DNA of 64,000 nucleotides from Herpetosiphon gulosus (GCF_039545135.1 NZ_BAABRU010000001.1:62001-126000); one strand, 5' to 3'; counted from the stretch's first letter, positions 52,920-62,064 are shown. A program made the numbers and translations. Notes: generated from the letters alone by a model not told the origin.

Positions 52920-52947
52920 GGCGATTTCAGCCAGAGGAACCAACTTC

Positions 52948-53475
52948 ATGGATGCAGCGCAAGCCTTGCTCGACCGAATTGCCGCGTTGGAAGCCCGTGT
53001 CAGCGCTTTAGAAAGCCAAAATCCAGCAACACCGCCAATCATAAACGAGGAATTAGGCTTGGTACGGCTATTACAACAACGCACAGGCAGCGATTATGAG
53101 CATGAGCTTGGTCATGGCGCGTTTCTGTTTGCTGGTTCAATTAATTCGGCGCTTGGCAACTATGTTTGGCAGGGCGAATATGGCTTAGGCGAATTGCTGC
53201 GCTACCCTGCCGAACAATTAATTAGTGTATTAAGTGCCTTGGCCAGCCCCGTGCGTTTACAAATTATCCAGACCTTGCTGGAAAATCCTGCCAGCAGCCA
53301 AAGCCTGTTGGAACGTTTGAATATGCAATCGGCGGGCCAGTTATATCATCATCTCAAGGAATTACGCAACGCTGGCATTATTACCCAACGCGGGCGCAGC
53401 GATTACACCTTGGAAATCACAGCATTAATTCCGGTGATGGTGATTTTAGCTGCTGCCAAAAATATCGGAGACTGA
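52948..53475 (+). CDS. winged-helix (ArsR-like) transcriptional regulator with coiled-coil N-terminus
   Basis: A 175-residue protein. The first 25 residues form a short coiled coil ('LLDRIAALEARVSALESQN'). Residues about 90-165 form a winged helix: 'LISVLSALASPVRLQIIQTL', 'NPASSQSLLERLNMQSAGQL' (recognition helix region), 'YHHLKELRNAGIITQRGR'. The middle part ('HGAFLFAGSINSALGNYVWQ') is not a known ligand domain. Its position 28 bp after the serine hydrolase suggests one operon and possibly feedback control. No metal-binding Cys cluster is visible. Confidence 0.85.
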   Translation: MDAAQALLDRIAALEARVSALESQNPATPPIINEELGLVRLLQQRTGSDYEHELGHGAFLFAGSINSALGNYVWQGEYGLGELLRYPAEQLISVLSALASPVRLQIIQTLLENPASSQSLLERLNMQSAGQLYHHLKELRNAGIITQRGRSDYTLEITALIPVMVILAAAKNIGD

Positions 53476-53523
53476 GGGTTCAATCAATGCGCATTTTAAC
53501 GCAGAGGCGCAGAGTTTTTTTTA

Positions 53524-53614
53524 CCACGAAGCGCACGAAGTTTCGATTGATAGTTCTAGCCCATTAACTGGCAATTTAAACAATCTATCAACTCAGCCTT
53601 CGCGTTCTTCGCGG
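53524..53614. repeat. family A repeat, diverged
   Basis: CCACGAAGCGCACGAAGTTT on the left and GCCTTCGCGTTCTTCGCGG on the right, with GCGAAG-type changes. This is a diverged member of the family A set. Confidence 0.7.
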
Positions 53615-53669
53615 TTTCGAACCCCAATCCCCGATCCCCAACAACCGCTCCCAATTTCTATGTTCTTTG

Positions 53670-55889
53670 TTATCGATTACGTCGTCGGTTAGTGGTCGCT
53701 GGAACGGCAGCAGATGGCTTAGCCTTGGCAGGCTCTGGTTGTGGTGGCGCACCAGCTCGAATATGCAGCAGCAAGCTATCAAATGGCTCTAAAATCAAGG
53801 TCAAATTGAGCAGATCATCACGTCGCCAAGTGTTGCGCCCAGCATATTCCACCGCTTGCTCGCGCACTAAATCGAATAAATGATAGTCGCCCTCGGCCAT
53901 GTGCATTCGATCAACGGGCATGCTCAGAGTGGCAGTACGGCGATGCGGCCCCATATTCAGCACCACCGCCAAGCGTTCTTCGTGCCAAACCCGTAGCACA
54001 CTCCAAACCGAGGGCATATCGCAGGGCATGACGTTAAATAATTGTTTGCCATGGCGCAAAATTGGGTAATTAGTGCGAATGTTGAATAATTGTTTGAGCC
54101 ATGCTTCTTGGTCAACTTCCTGTCCCGTCCAAAGCATCGGCACAAAGCCGCAACCAACCATTCCGGTCAGCAGCAACCGTGCCAAGCGCGAACCGCGCAC
54201 TGCATCGGCAATTGGGTTGACATCGCGAGTATCGTGAGTTTCAGTAAAACAAACTCGAATCGCTCCCTTGGGCAAAGCTAAAAAGTGATCTTCGAGCCAT
54301 TCGCCCAGCTCGTAGGGCGAGAGCACGCCCAAGCCAGCGTGGAAAAACATCAAATGCGCTAGATAATCGTAGGCAAAATCATGATTAATTGGAAACAAGG
54401 GGCCATACAATTCACACAATAACGCTGCTTGCGGGTTGATTTGGCGCAAGGCTTGGCGCATGCGCTCAACAATCGTCAATACGCCGAATGAGGTGCTAGC
54501 CGCCATTCGCTCCAAGCGTCGATCCCAATTTGGCTCCTTGCGATGCGGTGCATCAACCCGCCAACCATCAATCTGATAGGTTTGGGCAAAACGCGTCGTC
54601 CAATCAACATAAAAATCTTGCACCTCGGGATTGGCCCAATCGAAGCTGTAGGTATCGTTCCAGCCGTGCGATGAAACCAAGCGCCCGCGTTCATCGCGGC
54701 AAAACCAGCCTGGCCGCTCTTGCACATAGCGGGCAGTGCGCGAACACCCTTGTACCACCAAATCGCATAAAATTCGCATGCCTAAGGCATGCGCTTGCTC
54801 AACTAAGGCCTTAAATTCCTCGGCAGTACCCAAACTTGGCTCAAGTTGCTCAAAATCTTCGATCGCGTAGGGCGAGCCAGAAGCCTGCCAGTTCATATCC
54901 CACGGCTGGCCCGAAAGATTGTTATAGCGCCAAATTGGCATGAGATTAATCGTATCGAAGCCTAAATCGCGCAAACGGGCAAGCTCTTGGCTAAATTTGG
55001 CAAAACCACCCCATAGCCCAACATGGGTTTCATAAATATTGGCGGCGCAAACCCAATCGGGCACATCGGGCAAGGTTTGCACGCCCAGCACAGGCCAGGT
55101 GTTATGAAAGGCATGCATCGCATCGTACCAATTGCCATGCACCAACATACAATATTGCGTGCCACCGCTCAGCGTGGCATCGGGAGCCAACCAGCCTGCA
55201 ATTTCAAGCTCGTGACCGACGGTTAACGCCAAATCGTTGCCATCAATATCGGGCCAAGCCGATTGGTTTTTGCTCCAATACCAACACAGCAAATTATCGC
55301 TCTCGCTGGTGCTGTGCAAGGCCAACAAGCCTGGTCCGCGATCAGGCGCATTTTCAAATAAGCGTCCACGGCGAATTGCGGGGGCAATCGATTGAGTGGG
55401 TAATGCGCCGCGCCGCAATTTTGAAACCGCAGCAATATCCAGCCGTGGCCGAAAACTATTGCTGGGCGCTTCAAAACGGGCTTCGCTATAACTGCCAACC
55501 CGTGCATAGGGCCAACTCAACCGTACCCAATGCACCCGCGCCTCGTTGCCGCCACTGTTAGTCACAGCGACCGAACGCCGAATCAAGGTTCCAGTGATTT
55601 GCAGGCTATCGCTGATGCGCAAAAAGCCCAAGCCAATATTGATCGTCAATTCAGTTACGCCATCAACTTCGCGGCCATGATGGCTTAAATAGCGCGGAAA
55701 ATGATTTTCGCTGACCCAACCATCGGCTAATTGCACATCAACCGACATGCCAATGCTACCGATATTCAGAATGTTGGCTTGGTTGGGGCGGCGCAGTAAT
55801 GTGAGCATACCAGTTGAGGTCGAGAAACCAAGCTCCATCTCGGCGGTGCTCACAACCAGATTTTGCTCATGCTGATATTCGTAATACAT
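53670..55889 (-). CDS. GH13 alpha-amylase-family enzyme with N-terminal beta domain
   Basis: A 739-residue protein without a signal peptide. Residues 1-270 form a beta-rich N-terminal part. The (beta/alpha)8 barrel follows: 'PDWVCAANIYETHVGLWGGF', 'LGFDTINLMPIWRYNN', region II 'IDGWRVDAPHRKEPN' (Asp nucleophile), region III 'ALLCELYGPLFP' (Glu acid/base), and region IV 'VCFTETHDTRDVNPIAD' (Asp). Region I is unusual: 'ILCDLVVQGCSRTARYV' in place of DxVxNH. The three catalytic carboxylates are thus present. The C-terminus is a beta domain and a Pro/Ala/Lys tail ending NRRRNR. The substrate is unknown; an intracellular alpha-glucan is plausible. The gene is divergent from the HMG-CoA synthase operon; the 271-bp gap shows no clear element. 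Confidence 0.85.
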   Translation of the reverse strand: MYYEYQHEQNLVVSTAEMELGFSTSTGMLTLLRRPNQANILNIGSIGMSVDVQLADGWVSENHFPRYLSHHGREVDGVTELTINIGLGFLRISDSLQITGTLIRRSVAVTNSGGNEARVHWVRLSWPYARVGSYSEARFEAPSNSFRPRLDIAAVSKLRRGALPTQSIAPAIRRGRLFENAPDRGPGLLALHSTSESDNLLCWYWSKNQSAWPDIDGNDLALTVGHELEIAGWLAPDATLSGGTQYCMLVHGNWYDAMHAFHNTWPVLGVQTLPDVPDWVCAANIYETHVGLWGGFAKFSQELARLRDLGFDTINLMPIWRYNNLSGQPWDMNWQASGSPYAIEDFEQLEPSLGTAEEFKALVEQAHALGMRILCDLVVQGCSRTARYVQERPGWFCRDERGRLVSSHGWNDTYSFDWANPEVQDFYVDWTTRFAQTYQIDGWRVDAPHRKEPNWDRRLERMAASTSFGVLTIVERMRQALRQINPQAALLCELYGPLFPINHDFAYDYLAHLMFFHAGLGVLSPYELGEWLEDHFLALPKGAIRVCFTETHDTRDVNPIADAVRGSRLARLLLTGMVGCGFVPMLWTGQEVDQEAWLKQLFNIRTNYPILRHGKQLFNVMPCDMPSVWSVLRVWHEERLAVVLNMGPHRRTATLSMPVDRMHMAEGDYHLFDLVREQAVEYAGRNTWRRDDLLNLTLILEPFDSLLLHIRAGAPPQPEPAKAKPSAAVPATTNRRRNR

Positions 55890-56160
55890 ACAACATCTCG
55901 CACTGATAGGGCAATTGCAACCTATAGTTTAGCGCAGCAAACCAAATTGGCTTGCCAGCCGTAATCAATCATTAAAATTGCCCAAATATCCATCAGCATA
56001 CCACAGCTTAGGCCAAGTTGAGAGTTTTCATCAAGCTTTTACGGCTGGCTTGACAGGTTTTGGCAGCTTTGGCGTGCTAGAGTGCTAGCAGAAATTGAGT
56101 TGGCAATGCGGCCAGCGGTTGCAACGAAGCACCACCAACCATTGTTGAAAGGACAAACTC

Positions 56161-57207
56161 ATGCGTCAACCTGAACGTCCAGTTGGGATCGTTGGGTATG
56201 GAGCATATGTTCCGCGCTATCGGATTGCAGCCCAAGAGATCGCTCGAGTATGGGCCGCTGGCGAAGGAGCATTGCCAATTACATCAAAAAGTGTGCCTGG
56301 CCCCGATGAAGATACAATTACTATGGCAATTGAAGCTGGCCGCAATGCGCTCAATCGTGCCCAACTTGACCCACAACAATTAGCTGCTGTCTGGGTTGGC
56401 AGCGAAAGCCACCCCTATAGCGTCAAGCCCAGCGGCACATTGGTCGCCGAAGCCCTTGGTACATCGCGCTGGATCAGTGCCGCCGATTGGGAATTTGCCT
56501 GCAAGGCTGGCACTGAAGCCTTGAGCGCAGGCATGGGCTTGGTTGGCAGTGGCATGGCCGATTATGTGCTAGCGATTGGCGCTGATACGGCCCAAGGTCG
56601 CCCCGGCGATGCCTTGGAATATACCGCTGCCGCCGCCGCTGGAGCTTTGATCGTCGGGCCTGCTCAGCAAGCGCTCGCCACAATTGAATCCACCCTGTCG
56701 TATGTTTCCGATACTCCTGATTTCTTCCGCCGCGCTGATCGGCCTTATCCGATGCATGGCAATCGCTTTACTGGCGAGCCAGCCTATTTTCACCATGTCA
56801 GCACTGCTGCCAAGCAATTGTTGGCCGAATTAGGCCGCACTGCTGCCGATTATCAATATGCTGTGTTTCACCAACCAAATGTTAAATTCCCGCAAACTGT
56901 CGCGAAACAGGTGGGTTTTGCTCCCGAACAATGCCAGGCTGGCTTGTTGGCGGGCGAAATTGGCAACAGCTATTCGGCAGCCTCGATGATTGGCTTGTGT
57001 GCTGTGCTTGATGTGGCTCAAGTTGGCGACCGCATTTTGCTCGCTTCCTATGGCAGTGGGGCGGGTAGCGATGCCTATTCGTTGGTGGTGACTGAAGCTT
57101 TGGCAGCGGCTCGCAATTTAGCGCCACGCACCAGCGCCTATCTCAAACGACGGCAATTAATCGATTATGCCACCTATGCCAAGTGGCGCGGCAAAATTGT
57201 TGAGTAA
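56161..57207 (+). CDS. hydroxymethylglutaryl-CoA synthase, archaeal type
   Basis: A 348-residue thiolase-fold enzyme condensing acetyl-CoA with acetoacetyl-CoA in the mevalonate pathway. The archaeal-type N-terminus is '[20 protein letters not shown]'. Active-site residues are in place: Glu82 in '[14 protein letters not shown]', Cys114 in '[17 protein letters not shown]', and His237 in '[18 protein letters not shown]'. AAGGA lies 8 nt before the ATG. A thiolase-like gene starts 12 bp after its stop, and a DUF35 gene follows, the order used in archaea for the thiolase/HMGCS/DUF35 complex that channels acetoacetyl-CoA. Confidence 0.93.
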   Translation: MRQPERPVGIVGYGAYVPRYRIAAQEIARVWAAGEGALPITSKSVPGPDEDTITMAIEAGRNALNRAQLDPQQLAAVWVGSESHPYSVKPSGTLVAEALGTSRWISAADWEFACKAGTEALSAGMGLVGSGMADYVLAIGADTAQGRPGDALEYTAAAAAGALIVGPAQQALATIESTLSYVSDTPDFFRRADRPYPMHGNRFTGEPAYFHHVSTAAKQLLAELGRTAADYQYAVFHQPNVKFPQTVAKQVGFAPEQCQAGLLAGEIGNSYSAASMIGLCAVLDVAQVGDRILLASYGSGAGSDAYSLVVTEALAAARNLAPRTSAYLKRRQLIDYATYAKWRGKIVE

Positions 57208-57219
57208 AGGGGTAGGAGC

Positions 57220-58374
57220 ATGCACCAGGTTTTTATTGCAGGCACAGCTTGCACCGCCGTTCGCGAACATTATGATCGTTCGTTGCTGGATTTGGCCTTA
57301 GAGGCGCTGCATGGCGCAGTCGGTACGCTTGACCCAACGTTAATTCAGGCCTTATATGTTGGCAATGCGCTAGGCGATACGCTCAGTGAGCAAAGCCAAC
57401 TAGGCGCGTATATCGCTGGTGCGGCGGGCTTGAACTGTGAAGCTGTGCGGGTTGAAGCGGCTGGCGCTAGCGGTGCATTGGCTTTGCGTCAAGGCTATTT
57501 GGCAATTACCAGTGGCCAAGCCGATGTGGTGGTTGTGCTGGGGGTTGAAAAAGCCACCGACAAACTCGATGCCGCCTTGCAAGCTGCCCTGGCCTTGGGC
57601 TTGGATGGCGAGCTTGAACGGGCACTGGGTCTCACATTAACTGGGGCTTGGGCACTGTTGATGCAACGTTATTTGCATGAATATCAATTACCCGCCACTG
57701 CCTTCGCGCCATTTGCGGTTAATGCTCATGCCAATGGGGCGGGTAATCGCCATGCGTTGTATCGCTTTGCAATCAATACTCAGAAATGGGCCAATGCAGG
57801 CCAAATTGCCGAGCCATTGAATATGCTCGATTGCTCGACGGTCGCCGATGGTGCAGCAGCAGTGGTATTGGTCAGCCAACGCTATGCCCGCGAAGTGGCG
57901 CAGCCAATTGCAATTGTAGGCAGCGCGACCAGTAGTACCAACGTTGCCTTGGCCCAAAGGCCCGATCTGTTGTGGCTTGAAACGGCAGCAGCCAGTGGCA
58001 ACAACGCGTTGCAACAAGCTAAACTCAAGCGCGATGCAATTAACATCATCGAATTAAGCGACCCGCACGGGATTGCCGCCGCCCTAAGTTTAGAGGCACT
58101 TGGCTATGCTGAACGCGGCCATGCCACTCAATTGGCCGCCGAAGGTGTGATTGCCAAAATGGGAGCTTTGCCGCTAGCAACTGCTGGTGGTTACAAAGCT
58201 CGCGGCGATGTTGGTGGTGCGACCGGAATCTATCAAGTGGTTGAATTGGTCGCTCAATTACGCGGCCAAGCAGGAGCTAACCAAGTTGCTAATGCCAAAA
58301 CTGCGCTCGCCCAATGTTTAGGTGGAGTTGGCGCAACTGCCGTGACTCATATTTTGCAAGTAGCGGAGGTCTAG
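57220..58374 (+). CDS. thiolase homologue lacking the catalytic cysteine and histidine
   Basis: A 384-residue protein with the archaeal-thiolase fold throughout: 'LIQALYVGNALGDTLSEQSQ', 'SGQADVVVVLGVEKATD', 'CSTVADGAAAVVLVS', 'GGVGATAVTHIL'. The nucleophile loop reads 'VEAAGASGALAL', with Gly82 (codon GGC) where active thiolases have Cys (VEAACASG). The GHPxGATG motif reads 'ARGDVGGATG' with Asp330 for His, and the HDAF segment reads 'LSDPHGIAA'. Cys366 before GG is kept. It is therefore unlikely to cleave or form acetoacetyl-CoA and may be a structural partner of the synthase. GGGGTAGGAG precedes the ATG. The DUF35 gene follows with no gap. Confidence 0.9.
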   Translation: MHQVFIAGTACTAVREHYDRSLLDLALEALHGAVGTLDPTLIQALYVGNALGDTLSEQSQLGAYIAGAAGLNCEAVRVEAAGASGALALRQGYLAITSGQADVVVVLGVEKATDKLDAALQAALALGLDGELERALGLTLTGAWALLMQRYLHEYQLPATAFAPFAVNAHANGAGNRHALYRFAINTQKWANAGQIAEPLNMLDCSTVADGAAAVVLVSQRYAREVAQPIAIVGSATSSTNVALAQRPDLLWLETAAASGNNALQQAKLKRDAINIIELSDPHGIAAALSLEALGYAERGHATQLAAEGVIAKMGALPLATAGGYKARGDVGGATGIYQVVELVAQLRGQAGANQVANAKTALAQCLGGVGATAVTHILQVAEV

Positions 58375-58770
58375 ATGAATTTACCCAAACAATGGCGACT
58401 CAAAGGCCAACGCTATCGCCTCGAAGGCCAGCGCCATAACGATGGGCGGGTGCGTTTTCCGGCTCAACCAGCCAAATTAGGCGAGGCCAGCGATGCTTGG
58501 CAGCCTTATCAATTAGCCAACACTGGCGAACTTTATTCGTGGACAGCCCAACGTAGCAATCGCAGCGAATTCGACCATGAGCCAATTGTGCTGGTGGGCA
58601 TGATCAAGCTGGCTGATGGTTGTATGATTACTGCTCAATTGACCGATTGCGAGCCAAGCGAGTTGCAGATTGGCATGGCGATGGAAGTAGTGACCCGCAG
58701 TTGGGGCAAAGTCGGCGAAGATGATTTGTTGGTGTATGGCTATAAATTCCGACCAAAACTCGTTGATTAA
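58375..58770 (+). CDS. DUF35 OB-fold protein without zinc-ribbon cysteines
   Basis: A 131-residue protein of the DUF35 family that usually bridges thiolase and HMG-CoA synthase. The N-terminal part 'RYRLEGQRHNDGRVRFPAQP' corresponds to the rubredoxin-like zinc ribbon (G.xC..CG...FPPR..C..C), but no Cys is present there. The C-terminal OB fold is normal: 'LYSWTAQRSNRSEFDHEPIV', 'LVGMIKLADGCMITAQLTDC', 'LQIGMAMEVVTRSWGK'. GGAGG lies 5 nt before the ATG, which follows the thiolase TAG directly. Loss of the ribbon parallels loss of the thiolase active site next door. Confidence 0.85.
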   Translation: MNLPKQWRLKGQRYRLEGQRHNDGRVRFPAQPAKLGEASDAWQPYQLANTGELYSWTAQRSNRSEFDHEPIVLVGMIKLADGCMITAQLTDCEPSELQIGMAMEVVTRSWGKVGEDDLLVYGYKFRPKLVD

Positions 58771-58790
58771 AAAATTAGGTTAAGGTGAAA

Positions 58791-58900
58791 CCGCGAAGGA
58801 CGCGAAGATCGCTAAGTTTGAGTTAAGTGGTTCTCTGAAATTTGTATAAATTTCAAGCTTCCAACTAATTCAACATTCGTGATCTTCGTGTCCTTCGCAG
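58791..58900. repeat. family A repeat, inverted pair
   Basis: CCGCGAAGGACGCGAAGATC on the left and GATCTTCGTGTCCTTCGCAG on the right, about 70 bp apart. It lies in the convergent gap between the DUF35 gene and mnmG and is followed by a family C-like stretch (GGCCCCTAGCCCC). Confidence 0.8.
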
Positions 58901-58939
58901 TTAAAAACTTCCTAATCCTTGGCCCCTAGCCCCTAAAAC

Positions 58940-60892
58940 CTATTCTACCGTTGCCCGTTCGCGGCGTTCAAGGTGAATCAGCAGGTGGGCAATATCGGCG
59001 GGATTGATGCCTGCTAAGCGTGAAGCCTGACCCAAGGTTGCTGGGCGGAAGCGTTTGAGCACCTGCCGTGCTTCGATCCGTAAACTGGGAATCGCCTCAA
59101 TATCCAAATCGGCAGGCAAGCGCCGATCTTCCATTTTGCGCACCCGCTCAACTGAGACTTGCTCTTTGGCAATGTAAACCGCATATTTGGCGCTTAGCTC
59201 AACTTGCTCAGCGACATCGGCCTCAATCGCTGGCAGATCAGGCTGAACTTCGGCCAATTGGGCATACTTGACCCCAACCCGCCGCAGAATATCTTCGCCT
59301 GAAGCAGGTTGCAACAATGGCTCAATCCCAGCAGTTTGTAGGCGGCCATTGGTTTCAGCGCTGGGCGTGTAGCGTAAACCCCGCAATTGCTGGGTTGTTT
59401 GATCAATTGCCCATTGTTTGCGCTCAACTTGGGCAGCGCGTTCGGCACTGACCAAACCAAGTTCTGCCGCCAATGGTGTGAGCCGCAGATCAGCATTATC
59501 GCCACGCAACAACAAGCGATGCTCAGCTCGCGAGGTGAACATGCGATATGGCTCGCGAATTTCCTTGGTCACCAAATCGTCGATCATCACGCCGATATAG
59601 GCTTGGTCGCGGCGCAAAATGAATGGTGCACGCTCGGCAACCTTCAAAGCAGCGTTGATCCCCGCCATCAAGCCTTGAGCACCAGCTTCTTCATAGCCAG
59701 TTGTACCATTAATTTGGCCAGCAAAGAAGAGATGTGGTAGGCGTTTGGCTTCCAACGAAGCGGTGATTTCGCCAGTTGCGACTGCATCATACTCAATTGC
59801 ATAACCAACCCGCATAATTTCGACCTTGCGCAAAGCCGGAATCGAGCGCAACATGGCCCATTGCACATCTTCGGGCAGCGATGTATTACAACCTTGCACA
59901 TAGATTTCGAGGGTTTCCCAGCCTTCTGGTTCTAGGAAAAACCCATGCGATTCTTTATCGGCAAAGCGCACAATTTTATCTTCAATTGATGGGCAGTAGC
60001 GTGGCCCAACACCCTCGATCACCCCGCTAAACATCGGGGCACGATGCAAGTTATCACGAATATGCTGGTGAAATTCGGGCGTAGTGTAAATATGATAGCA
60101 GGGCAATTGTGGTTGCCAGCCATCGAGCATCGGCTCAGGGTAAATTGGGTTGGGCGGGCCATGCACCAGCGATTCAGGCCGCTGACCATCATAATTAAAG
60201 CCAAAATACAGTGGCGTGCTGGAACCTGGCTGGATTTCTAGCCCACTAAAATCGACAGTTCGGGCATCAATCCGTGGTGGCGTGCCAGTTTTCAGGCGCA
60301 CCAATGGAAAGCCCAACTGACTTAGATCGCTCGAAAGATTGATCGCTGGCTGCTCGCCCATACGGCCAGCAGGGATGATCGATTCGCCAGTGATCGCTCG
60401 GCCACGCAAAAATGTGCCCGTGGTCAAAACCAAGGCTTTGGCACGATATTGCCAGCCCGTTTGGGTTTCGACGGCAAATTTAGCCCCATCAGTTTGATCA
60501 GCCAAGGGGATGATGCGCTCAACCATGGCCTGTTTAAGCGCTAAATTTGGCTGCGCTTCAAGAAACTCTTTCATGGCCTTGGCATACAAACGCTTATCGC
60601 TTTGAGCGCGTAAGGCTTGCACGGCTGGGCCTTTAGTTTCATTCAGCAGCCGAATCTGAATCAAAGTGCGGTCGGTGATGACCCCCATCGCGCCGCCGAG
60701 TGCGTCGATTTCGCGCACAAGGTTGCCTTTGGCTGGGCCGCCAATTGATGGATTGCACGACATGTGCGCCAATTTATCAAGATCGATCGTCAGCAAAAGG
60801 GTTTGCGAACCCATACGAGCAGCCGCCAAAGCCGCTTCACAGCCCGCATGTCCGCCGCCAACGACGACCACATCATAGGTTAAATTTAGCAT
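58940..60892 (-). CDS. mnmG: tRNA uridine-5-carboxymethylaminomethyl(34) synthesis enzyme MnmG (GidA)
   Basis: A 650-residue FAD protein that with MnmE modifies the wobble uridine of several tRNAs. The FAD-binding motif is 'YDVVVVGGGHAGCEAALAAA'. Family segments: 'MSCNPSIGGPAKGNLVREID', 'LKTGTPPRIDARTVDFSGLE', 'RYCPSIEDKIVRFADKESHG', 'YVQGCNTSLPEDVQWAML' and 'GQINGTTGYEEAGAQGLMAG' with the conserved Cys-containing loop. The C-terminal helical domain ends 'LGQASRLAGINPADIAHLLI'. mnmE is not adjacent. The ATG at 60892 has only a weak upstream site. Confidence 0.98.
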   Translation of the reverse strand: MLNLTYDVVVVGGGHAGCEAALAAARMGSQTLLLTIDLDKLAHMSCNPSIGGPAKGNLVREIDALGGAMGVITDRTLIQIRLLNETKGPAVQALRAQSDKRLYAKAMKEFLEAQPNLALKQAMVERIIPLADQTDGAKFAVETQTGWQYRAKALVLTTGTFLRGRAITGESIIPAGRMGEQPAINLSSDLSQLGFPLVRLKTGTPPRIDARTVDFSGLEIQPGSSTPLYFGFNYDGQRPESLVHGPPNPIYPEPMLDGWQPQLPCYHIYTTPEFHQHIRDNLHRAPMFSGVIEGVGPRYCPSIEDKIVRFADKESHGFFLEPEGWETLEIYVQGCNTSLPEDVQWAMLRSIPALRKVEIMRVGYAIEYDAVATGEITASLEAKRLPHLFFAGQINGTTGYEEAGAQGLMAGINAALKVAERAPFILRRDQAYIGVMIDDLVTKEIREPYRMFTSRAEHRLLLRGDNADLRLTPLAAELGLVSAERAAQVERKQWAIDQTTQQLRGLRYTPSAETNGRLQTAGIEPLLQPASGEDILRRVGVKYAQLAEVQPDLPAIEADVAEQVELSAKYAVYIAKEQVSVERVRKMEDRRLPADLDIEAIPSLRIEARQVLKRFRPATLGQASRLAGINPADIAHLLIHLERRERATVE

Positions 60893-60971
60893 AGCTCAAC
60901 AAGACATAAGTGAAGGACACGATAGTTTATTGTACCGCAAACTTGATATTTTGGGGATCGGCAGTTTTGAT

Positions 60972-61091
60972 CCACGAAGAGCACGAAGGACACGAAGTAA
61001 GGCTATGGGCTATGAAGCTATCGGAGCTTGATTAGAAATGCCAACAATTGTTCCGATAGCCTATAGCCTCATTTCTTCGTGTCCTTCGTGG
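60972..61091. repeat. family A repeat with nested inverted repeat
   Basis: The outer arms are CCACGAAGAGCACGAAGGAC and CTTCGTGTCCTTCGTGG. Inside, GGCTATGGGCTATGAAGCTA is mirrored by CCGATAGCCTATAGCC. It lies between mnmG and the cation-efflux gene and could fold into a long cruciform. Confidence 0.85.
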
Positions 61092-61128
61092 TTAAATTTT
61101 ATCCCTCATCCTTCATAATTCATAATTC

Positions 61129-62064
61129 TCAATGTTGATGTTGCTCGGTCAGGGTGCAATAGAGTTGCGGCGTGTTACATGAACATTCAAGTTGCAACGT
61201 GGCATGGCCAATGTTGTAGCGATGACAAAGCACCTCGTTGATGGTGCTAATCAATTGTGGGCTACGCTGTGGGCCTTGTTGATCGGTCACAACATGGGCT
61301 GAGAGCGCTCGCATGCTGGCGGTGATGCTCCAAATATGCAAATCGTGAATCGCTTGCACCCCAGGAATGGTTTGCAAATCGCTGACCACTTTTTCCACAT
61401 CAATATCGCGTGGAGTGGCTTCCAACAAGACATCAATCGAATCGCGCAGAATTTGCCATGCATGCCAAATGATAAAGCCTGCAATTAACACCGAAACCAG
61501 CGGATCAAGCCAGCGCCAATTGGTGAAGAAGATCAAAACCCCAGCAATCGTTGCGCCAATTGTGGAAAGCACATCGCCCATCAAATGCACAAAGGCGCTA
61601 CGCAAATTAAGGTCGTTTTCGCTGCCGCGATGCACCAGCCATGCCGTACCAGCATTAACCAAGACCGCCAACAAGGAAACCCCGATCATCACTGGAGCAT
61701 CAACTTCCAAGGGGCTGCGCAAGCGTTCAATTGCTTCCCAGCCAATGCCCAAGGCGATGCCAACCAAGGTGAGCGAATTAACAAAGGCCGCCAAAATCCC
61801 AGCACGATGGTAGCCAAAGGTCTTGCGGGCATGGGCTGGGCGGCGGGTAAGCCAGAGGGCAATCCAGCTAATCAGCAGCGCCAACACATCACTGGCATTA
61901 TGCGCGGCATCGGTGAGCAAGGCCAAACTATTGGACCACAACCCAGCAACGATTTCAACGCCCACAAAGCCAAACGTGATTACCAAGGCCCAAATTAAGC
62001 GGCCACCAGCATCGGCAGGCACGCTATGATGGTGATGATGTCCGTGGTCGTGATGTCCGCTCAT
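61129..62064 (-). CDS. cation diffusion facilitator (Zn2+ efflux, CzcD/ZitB type)
   Basis: A 311-residue inner-membrane antiporter. A His-rich N-terminus (residues 4-13, mostly His) precedes six TM segments. The transport-site motifs are HxxxD in TM2 ('LLTDAAHNASDVLALLI', His55 and Asp59) and HxxxD in TM5 ('FVHLMGDVLSTIGA'), typical of zinc-transporting members. The C-terminal cytoplasmic domain ('IPGVQAIHDLHIWSITASMR') has the ferredoxin-like CDF regulatory fold and ends Cys/His-rich. The ATG overlaps the regulator stop by 4 bp (ATGA), so efflux pump and repressor are co-translated. Confidence 0.93.
   Translation of the reverse strand: MSGHHDHGHHHHHSVPADAGGRLIWALVITFGFVGVEIVAGLWSNSLALLTDAAHNASDVLALLISWIALWLTRRPAHARKTFGYHRAGILAAFVNSLTLVGIALGIGWEAIERLRSPLEVDAPVMIGVSLLAVLVNAGTAWLVHRGSENDLNLRSAFVHLMGDVLSTIGATIAGVLIFFTNWRWLDPLVSVLIAGFIIWHAWQILRDSIDVLLEATPRDIDVEKVVSDLQTIPGVQAIHDLHIWSITASMRALSAHVVTDQQGPQRSPQLISTINEVLCHRYNIGHATLQLECSCNTPQLYCTLTEQHQH

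Noticed and set aside
55890-56160. Promoters in the divergent gap between the GH13 and HMG-CoA synthase genes
   Set aside because: TTGACA occurs near 56050 but the nearest -10-like sequence (TAGAGT) is 22 bp away, so no reliable promoter could be assigned.
13508-61091. CRISPR array made of the CGAAGGACACGAAGG elements
   Set aside because: Copies are scattered singly between genes, are inverted pairs rather than direct repeats with regular spacers, and no cas gene is near.
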